Assembly: GCA_003228115.1 (NCBI GenBank)
Contig: QEVV01000002.1
Coordinates: 310,001 to 374,000 of the forward strand
DNA: 64,000 nucleotides
From: Chloroflexota bacterium
GTDB lineage: Bacteria; Chloroflexota; Dehalococcoidia; Lucifugimonadales; SAR202-VII-2
Reading direction: 5' to 3'
Shown here: piece by piece, positions 42,228 to 50,845 of the stretch
Layout of the letters: every line of letters begins with the position of its first letter
How positions within the stretch are numbered: position 1 is the stretch's first letter
Made by a program: the position numbers and the translations under genes
Notes under the pieces: generated by a model
The model's database searches: none
The model's input: the letters and a program-made list of their open reading frames with translations, nothing else
What the model was told of the DNA's origin: nothing

Positions 42228-43529
42228 TCAGGGACTCGTCAGCCCTGTTGCGTCGTAGCCCCCTCGCAGGGGTGGCTTGGGACGGGCAGCGGCCATGTAG
42301 AATGCGCCACCCATGAACCCTGCGATCACAAGACCGTAAAAGGCTGGAGCGTAGGAGCCGGTGAGGTCTGCGGACAAGCCTCCGATGATAGGGCCGCTTA
42401 TCTGCCATACGCTGGTGATCAGGTTGTTGTAGCCGCTGATGGTGGCGTAGGACCTGCGCCCAAAGTAGTCGCCGCGGATGGAGTTGACCAGCACCCCTCT
42501 GGCGCCCCATGAAGCGCCGTGGAGAACGGCGAATGCCAACGCCAACTCCAATCCGTCTGCCCTCACCAGCATCAGAACGGCCAACCCGTGGCTCACAGTG
42601 CATGCAGCAGCAATATAACGCGGCTCCATCCTGCTCGCGAGAAGCCCGGGCAGGAGCCGCCCGCCAATCGAAGCGATGGTCATGACCGTGACCACTTGGG
42701 CTGATGTTGCCGGGGACAACATCAGCTCCTGTTGTAAGTAGGCGATGAGGTGGACACTCACCACAGACACAACCATGAGGGCCAGTCCGTGACCGAGGCC
42801 AAGAAACCAAAATGCCGGAGTGCGAAGCGCCTCGCTGGCGGTAAAGTCAGGGTCGTCTGCAGCTGTAGGGACAGTCCGATCGCCGGTCTGATCCGCCACG
42901 GCCACAGGTTCTATGCCATCGGGCCACTGACCATAGTGCTCTGGCTCGCGCCGCATGAGCAGTCCCAGCGGGATACCGACAATCCAGACAAAGATCCCCG
43001 CCCCCACCATGGTTGGCACCCAGCCATGAGCAGTGAGGCTCCAGACCACAGCTGGAACGAAAACGCCAGCGAAGCCGGTGCCCGTCAGCGCCAGTCCCAT
43101 GGTCAACGCCCGACGACGGCGGAACCAATGATTCAGGGCTGTGGTTACGACCAGAAACCCGCTGAGGCTGGTGCCAACGGAGATAACGAGGAAGGCTGCG
43201 TAGAACTCGAGCGGCGAGTCGATCCGGCTGGCCAGGATGAAACCCAGGCCAAAGAGGAAGAACCCCAAAGTGAAGACGAAGCGGGGCCCCAGCTTGTCGA
43301 CCATCCACCCGGAGAGCGGACCTAGCAATCCACCTTCAACCCGCGCCAGCGAGAAGGACCCCCCCAGGAGGGTCTTGCTCCATCCGAACCGGCTTTCTAG
43401 AGCAACGACGTAAGCGCCGAAGCTGTGAAAATACAGGCCAGAGCTGAGGAATAGCGAGGCAAACCCGGCGGCAACGAGCCACCAACCGTAGAAGATCCTG
43501 GGCTTGCCTTGGGGAGAGGTAGGGTGCAC
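42228..43529 (-). CDS. Major facilitator superfamily transporter (monocarboxylate/oxalate type)
   Basis: A 433-residue carrier with about twelve membrane segments. FYGWWLVAAGFASLFLSSGLYFHSFGAYV is the N-terminal signature of the oxalate/formate and monocarboxylate porter branch. SGWMVDKLGPRFVF is the helix 2-3 motif, and MTIASIGGRLLPGLLASRM appears in the second half. It probably moves a small organic acid, with no evidence for which. The GTG start at 43529 has only a weak ribosome site. Confidence 0.85.
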   Translation of the reverse strand: MHPTSPQGKPRIFYGWWLVAAGFASLFLSSGLYFHSFGAYVVALESRFGWSKTLLGGSFSLARVEGGLLGPLSGWMVDKLGPRFVFTLGFFLFGLGFILASRIDSPLEFYAAFLVISVGTSLSGFLVVTTALNHWFRRRRALTMGLALTGTGFAGVFVPAVVWSLTAHGWVPTMVGAGIFVWIVGIPLGLLMRREPEHYGQWPDGIEPVAVADQTGDRTVPTAADDPDFTASEALRTPAFWFLGLGHGLALMVVSVVSVHLIAYLQQELMLSPATSAQVVTVMTIASIGGRLLPGLLASRMEPRYIAAACTVSHGLAVLMLVRADGLELALAFAVLHGASWGARGVLVNSIRGDYFGRRSYATISGYNNLITSVWQISGPIIGGLSADLTGSYAPAFYGLVIAGFMGGAFYMAAARPKPPLRGGYDATGLTSP

Positions 43530-43616
43530 GGGAAGTCACCCGACGATGAAGGTTGCGGCGATGGTAACACAGCCTCAGCGCTTCTCCAGCAGGTCTTTTC
43601 TAATAACACCTGACAC

Positions 43617-43634
43617 AACGCCGTAACTGGCGTT
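43617..43634. promoter_or_regulatory. Inverted repeat upstream of the secreted repeat protein gene
   Basis: AACGCC-GTAACT-GGCGTT, perfect 6-bp arms around six bases, 36 bases before the ATG. It could be a repressor or activator site. No convincing promoter boxes can be fixed around it. Confidence 0.4.
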
Positions 43635-43669
43635 CTTACCTGCAGAACACGATACGGAAGGAGGCAAAA

Positions 43670-44452
43670 ATGCTTGGTAAGCTCAGGACGAAGATAGCGG
43701 TTGCGACGGCAGGGTTGATGGTTTTTGCGATCGCTGGAACCGGCGTAGCCTTGGCGCAGGACGCTCCTCCGGCCGACCCACCGCCGGAACAAGCCGGTGC
43801 TCACCAGTTGATCATCAAACGGGCCGCAGAGATCCTGGAGATTGATGCTGAATCCCTAGGGAGCGCAATGCAGCAGGCCAAGCAAGCGGTTGACCGGGAG
43901 CGTCTGGACGCCCACGTTGCGGAACTGCTGGCCAAGGCAGTCGAGAACGAATCTCTGACCCAAGAAGAGGCCGACGAGATCCTGGTTTGGTGGCTGGCCC
44001 GGCCGGAGGGCGCTACTCCCCAGCTGGTTAAGATGCTCGCCCAGCACGGCGACGACGTAGATCCGATCTTCGCCAGGCTGGTAGAGAGCGGCAAGCTGAC
44101 GGAGGAAGAAGCAGCGGCCATCGGTGAGTGGTTCGCCGCTCAGCCTGACTCGTTGGAGAACGTGGCCCGCCTCCTCAACGGCGGCAAGGGCAAGCCACGG
44201 CCCCAGGCCCGCCTGGGCGCCGGCGAGGACCGGCCCGAACTTGGAGAGAGACGGGGCCAGGGCCGCCCGCAGGGCGGCCAGGCTCAAGGCCGGGTGCGGC
44301 CCGGTCAAGGACGCGGTCCAGTCCTCGTGCTCCCTGACCACGGTCGTGGCAGAATCGACCTAAGGTTTGATTTCGGCAGGCCCAGCGCCGACCGGCCTAG
44401 CCCTGAAAACCAGCCGAGCCTAAACATCAATGGTTCGGAGATCATCGGCTAG
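43670..44452 (+). CDS. Secreted protein with LTxEEA helical repeats and Gly/Arg/Gln-rich tail
   Basis: A 260-residue exported protein. The signal peptide ends near GTGVALAQD. Residues about 45-165 are helical and include two related units (SLTQEEADEILVWWLARPEG and KLTEEEAAAIGEWFAAQPD), as in DUF2680-like secreted proteins common in Chloroflexota. Residues about 170-220 are low-complexity with RGQGRPQGGQAQG-type repeats. The C-terminus is hydrophilic. No catalytic motif is seen. AAGGAGGC sits before the ATG. A strong hairpin terminator follows at 44500. Confidence 0.8.
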   Translation: MLGKLRTKIAVATAGLMVFAIAGTGVALAQDAPPADPPPEQAGAHQLIIKRAAEILEIDAESLGSAMQQAKQAVDRERLDAHVAELLAKAVENESLTQEEADEILVWWLARPEGATPQLVKMLAQHGDDVDPIFARLVESGKLTEEEAAAIGEWFAAQPDSLENVARLLNGGKGKPRPQARLGAGEDRPELGERRGQGRPQGGQAQGRVRPGQGRGPVLVLPDHGRGRIDLRFDFGRPSADRPSPENQPSLNINGSEIIG

Positions 44453-44499
44453 CAGCCCTGCAAGAGTCCGGGGGGGATCCCCGTACTCACCGCAAAACG

Positions 44500-44537
44500 G
44501 AAACGGCCCCGTGACTTTGAAGTCACGGGGCCGTTTC
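44500..44537. terminator. Bidirectional hairpin terminator
   Basis: GAAACGGCCCCGTGACT with its perfect complement, a 17-bp stem and a 4-base TTGA loop. It separates the secreted repeat protein gene from the convergent hemerythrin gene, and T- or A-rich bases flank the stem. Confidence 0.9.
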
Positions 44538-44555
44538 ATAGTCAGAACATGAAGC

Positions 44556-45239
44556 CTAGCCACCCAGTTCTGGCATCCGGCGCACCAATTCCTGCCAGTC
44601 CCCTTGCTTGACCTGACCAGCCAAGAATTGGGTCATACCAGCAAACATCTCTGGGGGCACCAGTTCCTTGAAACCCCGCATCATGCCCTCTCGGTCGTCC
44701 GCGGAGTTGGCATTGAACATCCACGGGAGGATGCGCATCATCAACTCTTGCGGCATCTTGTCGGCCTCCTCTCCCATCTTTGCCATAAGGCCCTTCAGCT
44801 CTTCGTCGGAGAAGTTCTCGTAATAGATGGGCAAGAGCAGTTCGTTTTCCTTGTCAATGTGATTCTCCATGGTGGCATGGAGGGCAACCGCTTGCCGATA
44901 CAACTTCGCTGAAAGGCCGGACCAGTCCCCTGAGTTGCCCGCCTTGAGAAGGCCGGTCAGCGATCCTTCGATCTCACCGTAGAGCTTTCTGTGATGCTCA
45001 TGATCGAAGATGTAGTCCTGCGCCCCATAAGCAACTCTAGCGGCCAGCGGCGGAAAGAACACCTCCTCTTCATCTCCTTCGTGAAATTCGAGCACGCTTT
45101 TGTAGAAGACAAACTGCTCAAGCGCTCCTTCCGTCCTGGCCGCGTCCTCTTGACTCAGCGTCTGTACGACCCGTTCCAGTTCCGCGGCCTCAGCCATGAT
45201 TGCGTTGTGGATATAGAAGATGTCGTGCAAATGGTCCAT
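44556..45239 (-). CDS. Hemerythrin-domain (HHE) protein
   Basis: A 227-residue HHE protein. The diiron ligands appear as HNAIMAEAAEL (first His), EFHEGDEEEVFFP (His and Glu), DHEHHRKL (His) and HATMENHIDKENELLLP (His, His and Glu). After about residue 140 a C-terminal extension (NFSDEELKGLMAKMGEEADKM and MMRGFKELVPPEMFAGM) is present, which many short hemerythrins lack. It may sense oxygen or NO or store iron. Upstream on its strand a TATATA -10 box and the AGTGC-AGC-GCACT palindrome (45270-45282) may control it. Confidence 0.87.
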   Translation of the reverse strand: MDHLHDIFYIHNAIMAEAAELERVVQTLSQEDAARTEGALEQFVFYKSVLEFHEGDEEEVFFPPLAARVAYGAQDYIFDHEHHRKLYGEIEGSLTGLLKAGNSGDWSGLSAKLYRQAVALHATMENHIDKENELLLPIYYENFSDEELKGLMAKMGEEADKMPQELMMRILPWMFNANSADDREGMMRGFKELVPPEMFAGMTQFLAGQVKQGDWQELVRRMPELGG

Positions 45240-45269
45240 CGCGAGTCCTCCAGCAAGTTATATATGTCT

Positions 45270-45282
45270 AGTGCGCTGCACT
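45270..45282. promoter_or_regulatory. Palindrome in the hemerythrin promoter region
   Basis: AGTGC-GCT-GCACT, perfect 5-bp arms around three bases, next to a TATATA box (45259-45264) that would be the -10 for the minus-strand hemerythrin gene. A repressor bound here would cover the promoter. Confidence 0.4.
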
Positions 45283-45327
45283 CTAAGACGAATGGGGATG
45301 TCAAGCAAACCTAGAAGCCGCTTTTCC

Positions 45328-46773
45328 CTAAACCCGCATAACCCTCATGAGGTTAGTGTGGCCAGTGGTCCCTGTTGGAACGCCGGTGACTAGCACGGCA
45401 AGGTCTCGGGGTTGAGCCAACCCCGTCTGTGCCGCCGCCTTTTGCCCTTCGCTGAAGATATCCGACAAACGGGTGCGGGGGGGGCTCTTCAACGGCGTGA
45501 CGCCCCAGTTCAGGGAAAGTCGGCGCAGGGTTCGTTCATTGGGCGTCAGTGCCAGGATCGGAGTCCGAGGCTTGCACTTGGAAACCCGCACAGCCGTCGT
45601 GCCCAGCTCCGTGAAGGCTAGTATTACAGCGGCGTTGAGCCTTGCCGCAGTCCTGGAGGCGCTATAGGCAATGGCATCGCCTGTAACGTCGCCCAGGCGG
45701 GCTGAGACGCTTTGGAGAAAGTCCTCGTAGGGAAAGACCTGCTCAGCCTCCAGGGCCACCTCCGCCATCATTTCTACGGCCCGAATGGGGTATTTCCCGA
45801 CGGAGGTCTCTGCCGACAACATGATGGCATCTGTCCCCTGAACTATCGCCATGGCTATGTCCGTCACCTCCGCTCTGGTGGGCACAGGGGATTTGATCAT
45901 GGACTCCATCATCTGAGTCGCTGTAATTACTGGTTTGCCCATTTCATTGCAGACTCGGATGATCTCCATCTGAGCAACGGGCACTCTTGCCAGCGGAATA
46001 TCGACTCCAAGGTCTCCTCTGGCCACCATCACAGCGTCGGCAGCCGGGACTAGGTCTTCTAGGTTGTCCAGCGCCACCTGACGCTCGATTTTGACGACGA
46101 TTCCGGGCTTGGCGCCCATTGCTTCCAGAGTCGAACGGGCATCTTCAATGTCGGCAGGTGAGCGAACACATGAGAGACCAACGAAGTCCACGTCTTGCTC
46201 ACCAATGAAACGCAGTGCCTCTTGCGTGTCAGGGGTCAGATACGGCAACGACGGCGCCTTTCCTGGCGTTGCCACCCCCTTGCCTGACCGGAGAAGGCCG
46301 GTGCTCTTGACGATACAGGAGACCGCATCGCCATCAACGGCGGTCACCTCCATCTCAATTAGGCCGTCGTCAATGAGGACCCTGTCACCGGTTCCAACAT
46401 CCCTGTGGAGCCCCGCAGGTTCGACTGATGCCGCTGTTGCGTCACCCACGCGGGGCTCCGCCACCAACTGAAACGCCTGACCGCGCCGAAGACGGGCGCC
46501 TCCGTCGGGCATCTTGCCGACGCGGTACTTGGGACCCGGCACGTCAGCCAGAATGGCTACGGGTATACGCATCTTGGCGGATACCGCCCGTACATTCGAG
46601 ACAATCTCGGCGTGGGACTCTGGACTTCCGTGAGCCAGGTTGAGACGGGCCACGCTCATGCCCGCTCGTATCAAGGCTCGAATGCGGGTTTCGCTACTCG
46701 TGGCAGGTCCCAGCGTGCATATGATCTTGGTGCGTGGCCGCTTGCTCAGCAGTGCTGGCATTCGATATGACAT
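45328..46773 (-). CDS. pyk: Pyruvate kinase
   Basis: A 481-residue glycolytic enzyme. TKIICTLGPATSSE opens the TIM barrel, VARLNLAHGSPESHAE contains an active-site Asn, VKIERQVALDNLEDLV holds the catalytic Lys, GDLGVDIPL binds the divalent ion, and MLSAETSVGKYPIRAVEMM completes the site. The C-terminal regulatory domain is present at full length. It is alone in its orientation; neighbours are a hemerythrin gene and a divergent beta-propeller gene. Confidence 0.96.
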   Translation of the reverse strand: MSYRMPALLSKRPRTKIICTLGPATSSETRIRALIRAGMSVARLNLAHGSPESHAEIVSNVRAVSAKMRIPVAILADVPGPKYRVGKMPDGGARLRRGQAFQLVAEPRVGDATAASVEPAGLHRDVGTGDRVLIDDGLIEMEVTAVDGDAVSCIVKSTGLLRSGKGVATPGKAPSLPYLTPDTQEALRFIGEQDVDFVGLSCVRSPADIEDARSTLEAMGAKPGIVVKIERQVALDNLEDLVPAADAVMVARGDLGVDIPLARVPVAQMEIIRVCNEMGKPVITATQMMESMIKSPVPTRAEVTDIAMAIVQGTDAIMLSAETSVGKYPIRAVEMMAEVALEAEQVFPYEDFLQSVSARLGDVTGDAIAYSASRTAARLNAAVILAFTELGTTAVRVSKCKPRTPILALTPNERTLRRLSLNWGVTPLKSPPRTRLSDIFSEGQKAAAQTGLAQPRDLAVLVTGVPTGTTGHTNLMRVMRV

Positions 46774-46868
46774 GAGCCTCCCTTTGCTGCCGCGATTATC
46801 GCATATTGACCGTTCGGCATAGAGTCTTAGAATGGGGCCATCGGTGTAGGTCTTGGAAGGGAGGAGCC

Positions 46869-47822
46869 ATGAAAGTACTTATAGCGACCGAGGAAGGCGT
46901 TTTCGCTCTCGCTGAAGAGGGTCAAGCAGAAAAGGAAACCGGGCCGGAGTCGGCGGCGTTCGTATCCGCTGGCCCAGATGCAGCCTACGCCGTAACTGTC
47001 GCAGGAGCGCTATGGCGGCGGGATGAGGGCGGGTGGGACCTGATCAACGATGAGCCTGTAAATGAAGCTGTCTGGTCGTTCGCTGCCGACCCCCAGGTGG
47101 CGGGACTGGTCTACCTTGGGGTGCATACGGCCGCCCTCCATCGCAGCACTGACGGCGGGGCGACGTGGAAGGCCTGCGAGGGTATCAAGGATATCCCTGG
47201 CCACGACGGTTGGAGCTTTCCCGCGCCTCCGCATGTTCCCCACGTCCGATCCATCGCACCCGATCCGCTGGTAGCCGGAGGCGTTTACATCGGCGTTGAA
47301 GAGGGAGGCGTCTACCGAAGCATTGACGAAGGCGAAACCTGGGAAAGCCTCAACGAGGGTCTCTACTGGGACGTGCACACCATACTTCCCACTACGGAGC
47401 CCGGCCTGCTATACGCCACGACCGGCGACGGCTTCTATCGGTCTGAAGACGCCGGCCAGCACTGGAGCCATCTGATGGCTGGCCTAGACCGTGGCTACAC
47501 TGTCCCCTGCGTCGCATTGGCATCAGACCTTGAAGTGCTCTACACCGCGGCCGCCACGGGTTCACCACCTTCTTGGCGGCATAATGATCGGGGAGCTTTG
47601 GCGGCCATGTACCGCAGCGACGACGGTGGCCACAATTGGAGTCGTCTGGAGCGCGGTCTGCCAGAGACGTTCCACCCCATGATCCGAAGCATCAACGTCG
47701 TTGGGGAAAGCGATGTCTACGCAGCGGCTGGCAATAATGTCTACGCCAGCAAGGACCGCGGCGAGTCATGGGTGGTTGCCGCCACCGGCCTTCCAAACAT
47801 CCGCGCCTTGGCGGTCATTTAG
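46869..47822 (+). CDS. Ycf48/BNR-repeat beta-propeller protein, soluble
   Basis: A 317-residue protein with repeated propeller blades. Each blade has a Ser-Thr-Asp-Gly-Gly-x-Thr-W type turn: HRSTDGGATWKA, YRSIDEGETWES, YRSEDAGQHWSH, YRSDDGGHNWSR and YASKDRGESWVV. Such turns occur in BNR (sialidase-like) and Ycf48 proteins. No signal peptide or catalytic Arg triad is visible, so it is probably cytosolic and not a sialidase. GGGAGGAG precedes ATG 46869. The function is unknown. Confidence 0.8.
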   Translation: MKVLIATEEGVFALAEEGQAEKETGPESAAFVSAGPDAAYAVTVAGALWRRDEGGWDLINDEPVNEAVWSFAADPQVAGLVYLGVHTAALHRSTDGGATWKACEGIKDIPGHDGWSFPAPPHVPHVRSIAPDPLVAGGVYIGVEEGGVYRSIDEGETWESLNEGLYWDVHTILPTTEPGLLYATTGDGFYRSEDAGQHWSHLMAGLDRGYTVPCVALASDLEVLYTAAATGSPPSWRHNDRGALAAMYRSDDGGHNWSRLERGLPETFHPMIRSINVVGESDVYAAAGNNVYASKDRGESWVVAATGLPNIRALAVI

Positions 47823-47838
47823 GCCAGCGCAAGCCAAC

Positions 47839-48240
47839 CTATGCTTTGAGAGCAGCTAATGCTGCTATTGCCACTTCCTCGTCCTGTTCCCCGGTGGCGC
47901 CACTGGCGGCCACTGCGCCAATAACTTCGCCGTCTTGAAGAACTAGGACCGCACCGGGAGCGAAGGCCAACTTGTTCGCGTACAACTCGTTGACCATCTG
48001 AAACACCTGCCGTCCTCCGCGCTCCACCAGTTCGGAACTGGGTTGCTCGAATAGGACCGTCAGCATGGCCTTGCCTCGAGCCACATCCGGGGTAAATGGC
48101 CGCGATCCATCCATCCGAGCGGAGGCAACAAGGTCCCGCTTGCTATCCACCACAGCGAACGACATGCGAAACCCCCTGCTCTTGGCCGTGGCGATGGCCG
48201 TCTCAATAAGCTTTTGCGCCTGTTCCAGCGTTATGTCCAT
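47839..48240 (-). CDS. GlcG/HbpS-family protein
   Basis: A 133-residue protein with the GlcG/HbpS fold. LEQAQKLIETAIATAKS and SFAVVDSKRDLVASARMDG open it, and AVAASGATGEQDEEVAIAALAAL is the conserved C-terminal block. HbpS binds heme in Streptomyces, and GlcG belongs to the glycolate operon in E. coli, but this short version has no clear metal or heme ligand. It lies convergent to the propeller gene and 118 bases from a divergent gene. Confidence 0.8.
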   Translation of the reverse strand: MDITLEQAQKLIETAIATAKSRGFRMSFAVVDSKRDLVASARMDGSRPFTPDVARGKAMLTVLFEQPSSELVERGGRQVFQMVNELYANKLAFAPGAVLVLQDGEVIGAVAASGATGEQDEEVAIAALAALKA

Positions 48241-48301
48241 AAGACCTCCTTTGGGGTCGTGTGCAGCCGTGCGGGGAAGGGTACAACAGGCCTGAGGCGT
48301 G

Positions 48302-48310
48302 TGCTATACT
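48302..48310 (+). promoter_or_regulatory. Extended -10 promoter for the BioD/DRTGG gene
   Basis: TGC-TATACT, an extended -10 box 48 bases before ATG 48359. The region 17 bases upstream has no good -35 box. Confidence 0.5.
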
Positions 48311-48358
48311 GCTCGCTGGTTATCCAGCTAACGATATTTTTGATGGGTGGAAAGGAAC

Positions 48359-49375
48359 ATGGCGGTCCTCTACGTCGCTTCTGACCAACCAGGCGCAGGG
48401 AAAACGGCTCTATGCGCGGCCCTGGCGGCCCAGCTCCGAGCCCAAGGCAACAACGTTTCCCTGTCAAAACCCCTGCGCGTGCAGGAGGAAGACAGCGCCT
48501 CCGGGCCAGACCCTGATGTCGCTGCCCTCCAACAGGCTCTGGGCAACGGGGCTTCCGTTGCAGAGCCGCGGACCCTCAGTCCTGGACAACTCACTGACGG
48601 ACTGCCCAAAGACGTCGTCGGAAAGGTCAAACCCTCTGGAGACCTGAGCATCGTCGAAGGAATTAGTAGCGGCGATGGCCTCGGAGTTGCCTCCGCCGCT
48701 CTGGCCGACGCGCTTGATGCGCGTGTCGTTCTGGTCGTCGGCTATCGCGCTGGCCTCAATGCCGATGCCGTCAAGGCAGCAGCCGAACCGTTCGGCGACC
48801 GCTTGGTAGGGGTCATAGTCAACGGCATTACCCAATACAAACGCCGCAATGTAGAGGACACACTCAAGTCGTCCCTCGAGCAGTCTGGCCTCACGGCCCT
48901 CGGCTTCATTCCCGACGACCGCACGCTCTTGGGTAGCACGGTCAAAGAGGTAGCTGAGCACCTTGGCGGCACCTTCCTAACCTGGGAAGAACAAAGTGAC
49001 CGCCTGGTTGAAGACTTTATGATTGGCGGGCTCGTCATGGATTGGGGCGTTTCCTACTTCAACCGCCTCCCCAACAAGGGCGTCATTGTCCGTGCTGGTA
49101 GGCCTGATATTGCGATGGCGGCCTTACGGACTGACATGGCCTGCCTCATCCTCACGGGAGGGTCGGAGCCCATCCAGTACCTTCGGCATGAGGCCCAGGA
49201 AGCAGAGGTACCGACCATTCTAGTCGAGCAAGACACGAAGGCCACATCCGCCGCGCTAGAGTCCCTCATGGCCTCGGCTCAGTTCAATCACCCTCGCAAG
49301 CTGGAACGATTCGTAGAACTTCTGGAATCCGTAGACCTTGGCCCCATTTACGGCGGTCTGGGCCTTTCTGCTTAG
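48359..49375 (+). CDS. Phosphotransacetylase-like P-loop protein (BioD-like plus DRTGG domain)
   Basis: A 338-residue protein. The N-terminal P-loop (SDQPGAGKTALCAALAA) resembles BioD-type NTPases, and VEGISSGDG lies at the Walker B region. The C-terminal part (VIVRAGRPDIAMAALRTDMACLILTGG) is a DRTGG domain. This pair forms the N-terminus of long phosphotransacetylases, but the catalytic PTA domain is absent. It is therefore probably a regulatory or adenylate-binding protein and not an acetyltransferase. ATG 48359 follows AAAGGA. Confidence 0.75.
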   Translation: MAVLYVASDQPGAGKTALCAALAAQLRAQGNNVSLSKPLRVQEEDSASGPDPDVAALQQALGNGASVAEPRTLSPGQLTDGLPKDVVGKVKPSGDLSIVEGISSGDGLGVASAALADALDARVVLVVGYRAGLNADAVKAAAEPFGDRLVGVIVNGITQYKRRNVEDTLKSSLEQSGLTALGFIPDDRTLLGSTVKEVAEHLGGTFLTWEEQSDRLVEDFMIGGLVMDWGVSYFNRLPNKGVIVRAGRPDIAMAALRTDMACLILTGGSEPIQYLRHEAQEAEVPTILVEQDTKATSAALESLMASAQFNHPRKLERFVELLESVDLGPIYGGLGLSA

Positions 49376-49430
49376 TATTTACGCCGATTCCCACCTGAAA
49401 GACTCCTCCACGACACCGTTTTCCGCAGAT

Positions 49431-49459
49431 TTGCATGGGCTTCACGCTTCTGATAGACT
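49431..49459 (+). promoter_or_regulatory. Promoter for the polyamine genes
   Basis: TTGCAT (49431-49436), 17 bases, then TGA-TAGACT (49451-49459) form a -35 with an extended -10. The spacing is ideal and the position is 37 bases before the TTG start of the decarboxylase gene. Confidence 0.6.
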
Positions 49460-49495
49460 CCCCACTTGTGACTTGATGCAAAGGGGGGCGGGTGA

Positions 49496-49882
49496 TTGAA
49501 TGCAGTAGGAACTCATCTGTTGGTAGAGTTTCAGGCCTGTAACGCCGAGACTCTGAACGACTTAAAAGGCTTGAGAACAGCGCTCATCTCGGCTGCTGAA
49601 GAGGTGGGCGCTACCGTGATTGGAGATACCTTCCATCAGTTCAGTCCCCATGGGGTTACCGGCGTGGTTGCCATTGCTGAGTCCCACCTCTGTATCCATA
49701 CCTGGCCAGAATACGCGTACGCCGCTGTCGATATTTTCACCTGTGGTGACTCCCTGACTCCTCACCTAGCGGTCGAAAGAATCGCCGACTACCTGGAGAG
49801 CACAGACCACCAGGTGACTGAGATTCGCCGTGGGCCGCGATCGCCGGTGGCGACTAAAGCAGCCGTCACCGCTCAGGCTTAG
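49496..49882 (+). CDS. speH: S-adenosylmethionine decarboxylase proenzyme (class 1B)
   Basis: A 128-residue proenzyme of the prokaryotic short type. It should cleave itself between Glu62 and Ser63 in IAESHLCIHTWPEY to make the pyruvoyl group. Most relatives have Ser where Cys66 occurs. The acidic and Cys residues in AVDIFTCGD are conserved catalytic positions. The start TTG is preceded by AAGGGGGG. The product, decarboxylated SAM, is used by the spermidine synthase encoded next, seven bases downstream. Confidence 0.92.
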   Translation: MNAVGTHLLVEFQACNAETLNDLKGLRTALISAAEEVGATVIGDTFHQFSPHGVTGVVAIAESHLCIHTWPEYAYAAVDIFTCGDSLTPHLAVERIADYLESTDHQVTEIRRGPRSPVATKAAVTAQA

Positions 49883-49888
49883 GGCGGC

Positions 49889-50809
49889 ATGGCCGCTTCA
49901 CCTCCCAACAAGTGGTTCTGGGAATTCTTCACCCCCGACATGCTGCAGGGGATTGCCCTTGAAGGCATCCTCTACTCCGGCAACAGTCCTTACCAGAAGG
50001 TTGAGGTCATAGACACCAACCTGTACGGCAGGTGTCTGGTGCTGGATGGCAAGCTTCAGTCAGCCGAGGCTGATGAGTTCATTTATCACGAAGCTCTGAT
50101 CCACCCCGTACTCCTTGCCCACCCCAACCCTCGCCGAGTACTGATCGCCGGTGGTGGGGAAGGCGCAACCCTTCGCGAGGTCTTGGCCCACCGGACCGTG
50201 GAGCAGGCGGTCATGGTTGACCTGGACGAGGAAGTCGTCCGGGTCTGTAAAGAGCATTTGCCCCATCACCACCAGGGCGCCTTCGACGACCCCCGCGTGG
50301 ACCTACGGATCGCCGATGCCCGCGACCCCATCATGCACGGGTCCGAGACCTTCGATGCGATAATCCTTGACCTCCCCGACCCCATCGAGGAGGGCCCCGC
50401 CTACCTCCTTTACACGCAGAAATTTTACCAGTCCGTCATGGAGCGCCTGGCTCCGGACGGCGTGGCGGTAGTGCAGGCAGGAAGCGCCCTACCAATGCTC
50501 CTCAGCGAGGCCTTCACGCCTATCTTCCGCACGCTCTCCTCCGTCTTTCCTTTGGTGCGGTCCTACCGGGCTGAGGTGGCCTCGTTCGGTGGCCTTTGGG
50601 GCTACGTTCTCGCCTCTCGCGGCCCCGACCCGGCTGCTTTGACCGCCGAAGAAATCGACAAACGCATCGCTGAGCGAGTGCAAAGCCCTCTCCGCTTCTA
50701 CGATGGCATCACTCACGAAGGACTCTTCCGGCTACCAAAGTATCTTCGCGAAGCGTTGGCTTCAGAAACCCGCCTCATTACCGAGGATGCACCGCTTTTC
50801 GTCTACTGA
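49889..50809 (+). CDS. speE: Spermidine synthase
   Basis: A 306-residue aminopropyltransferase that joins decarboxylated SAM to putrescine. The N-terminal beta domain (WFWEFFTPDMLQGIALEG) leads to ETNLY-like VIDTNLYGRCLVLDGKLQSAEADEFIYHEALIHP and to ALIAGGGEG-type VLIAGGGEGATLREVLAH, the nucleotide loop. DARDPIMHGSETFDAIILDLPDP carries the catalytic Asp pair. It follows speH closely, so the two genes form a polyamine operon. Confidence 0.94.
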   Translation: MAASPPNKWFWEFFTPDMLQGIALEGILYSGNSPYQKVEVIDTNLYGRCLVLDGKLQSAEADEFIYHEALIHPVLLAHPNPRRVLIAGGGEGATLREVLAHRTVEQAVMVDLDEEVVRVCKEHLPHHHQGAFDDPRVDLRIADARDPIMHGSETFDAIILDLPDPIEEGPAYLLYTQKFYQSVMERLAPDGVAVVQAGSALPMLLSEAFTPIFRTLSSVFPLVRSYRAEVASFGGLWGYVLASRGPDPAALTAEEIDKRIAERVQSPLRFYDGITHEGLFRLPKYLREALASETRLITEDAPLFVY

Positions 50810-50845
50810 CCCTTCGGGCCCCAGCTCCTAGGACGGTGAGGACTC

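Noticed and set aside
43670-44452. Selenocysteine or other recoding in the secreted repeat protein
   Set aside because: There is no in-frame stop and no need for recoding.
48347-48358. GTG 48347 as the start of the BioD/DRTGG gene
   Set aside because: ATG 48359 has AAAGGA just before it and begins at the expected P-loop strand, so it is preferred.
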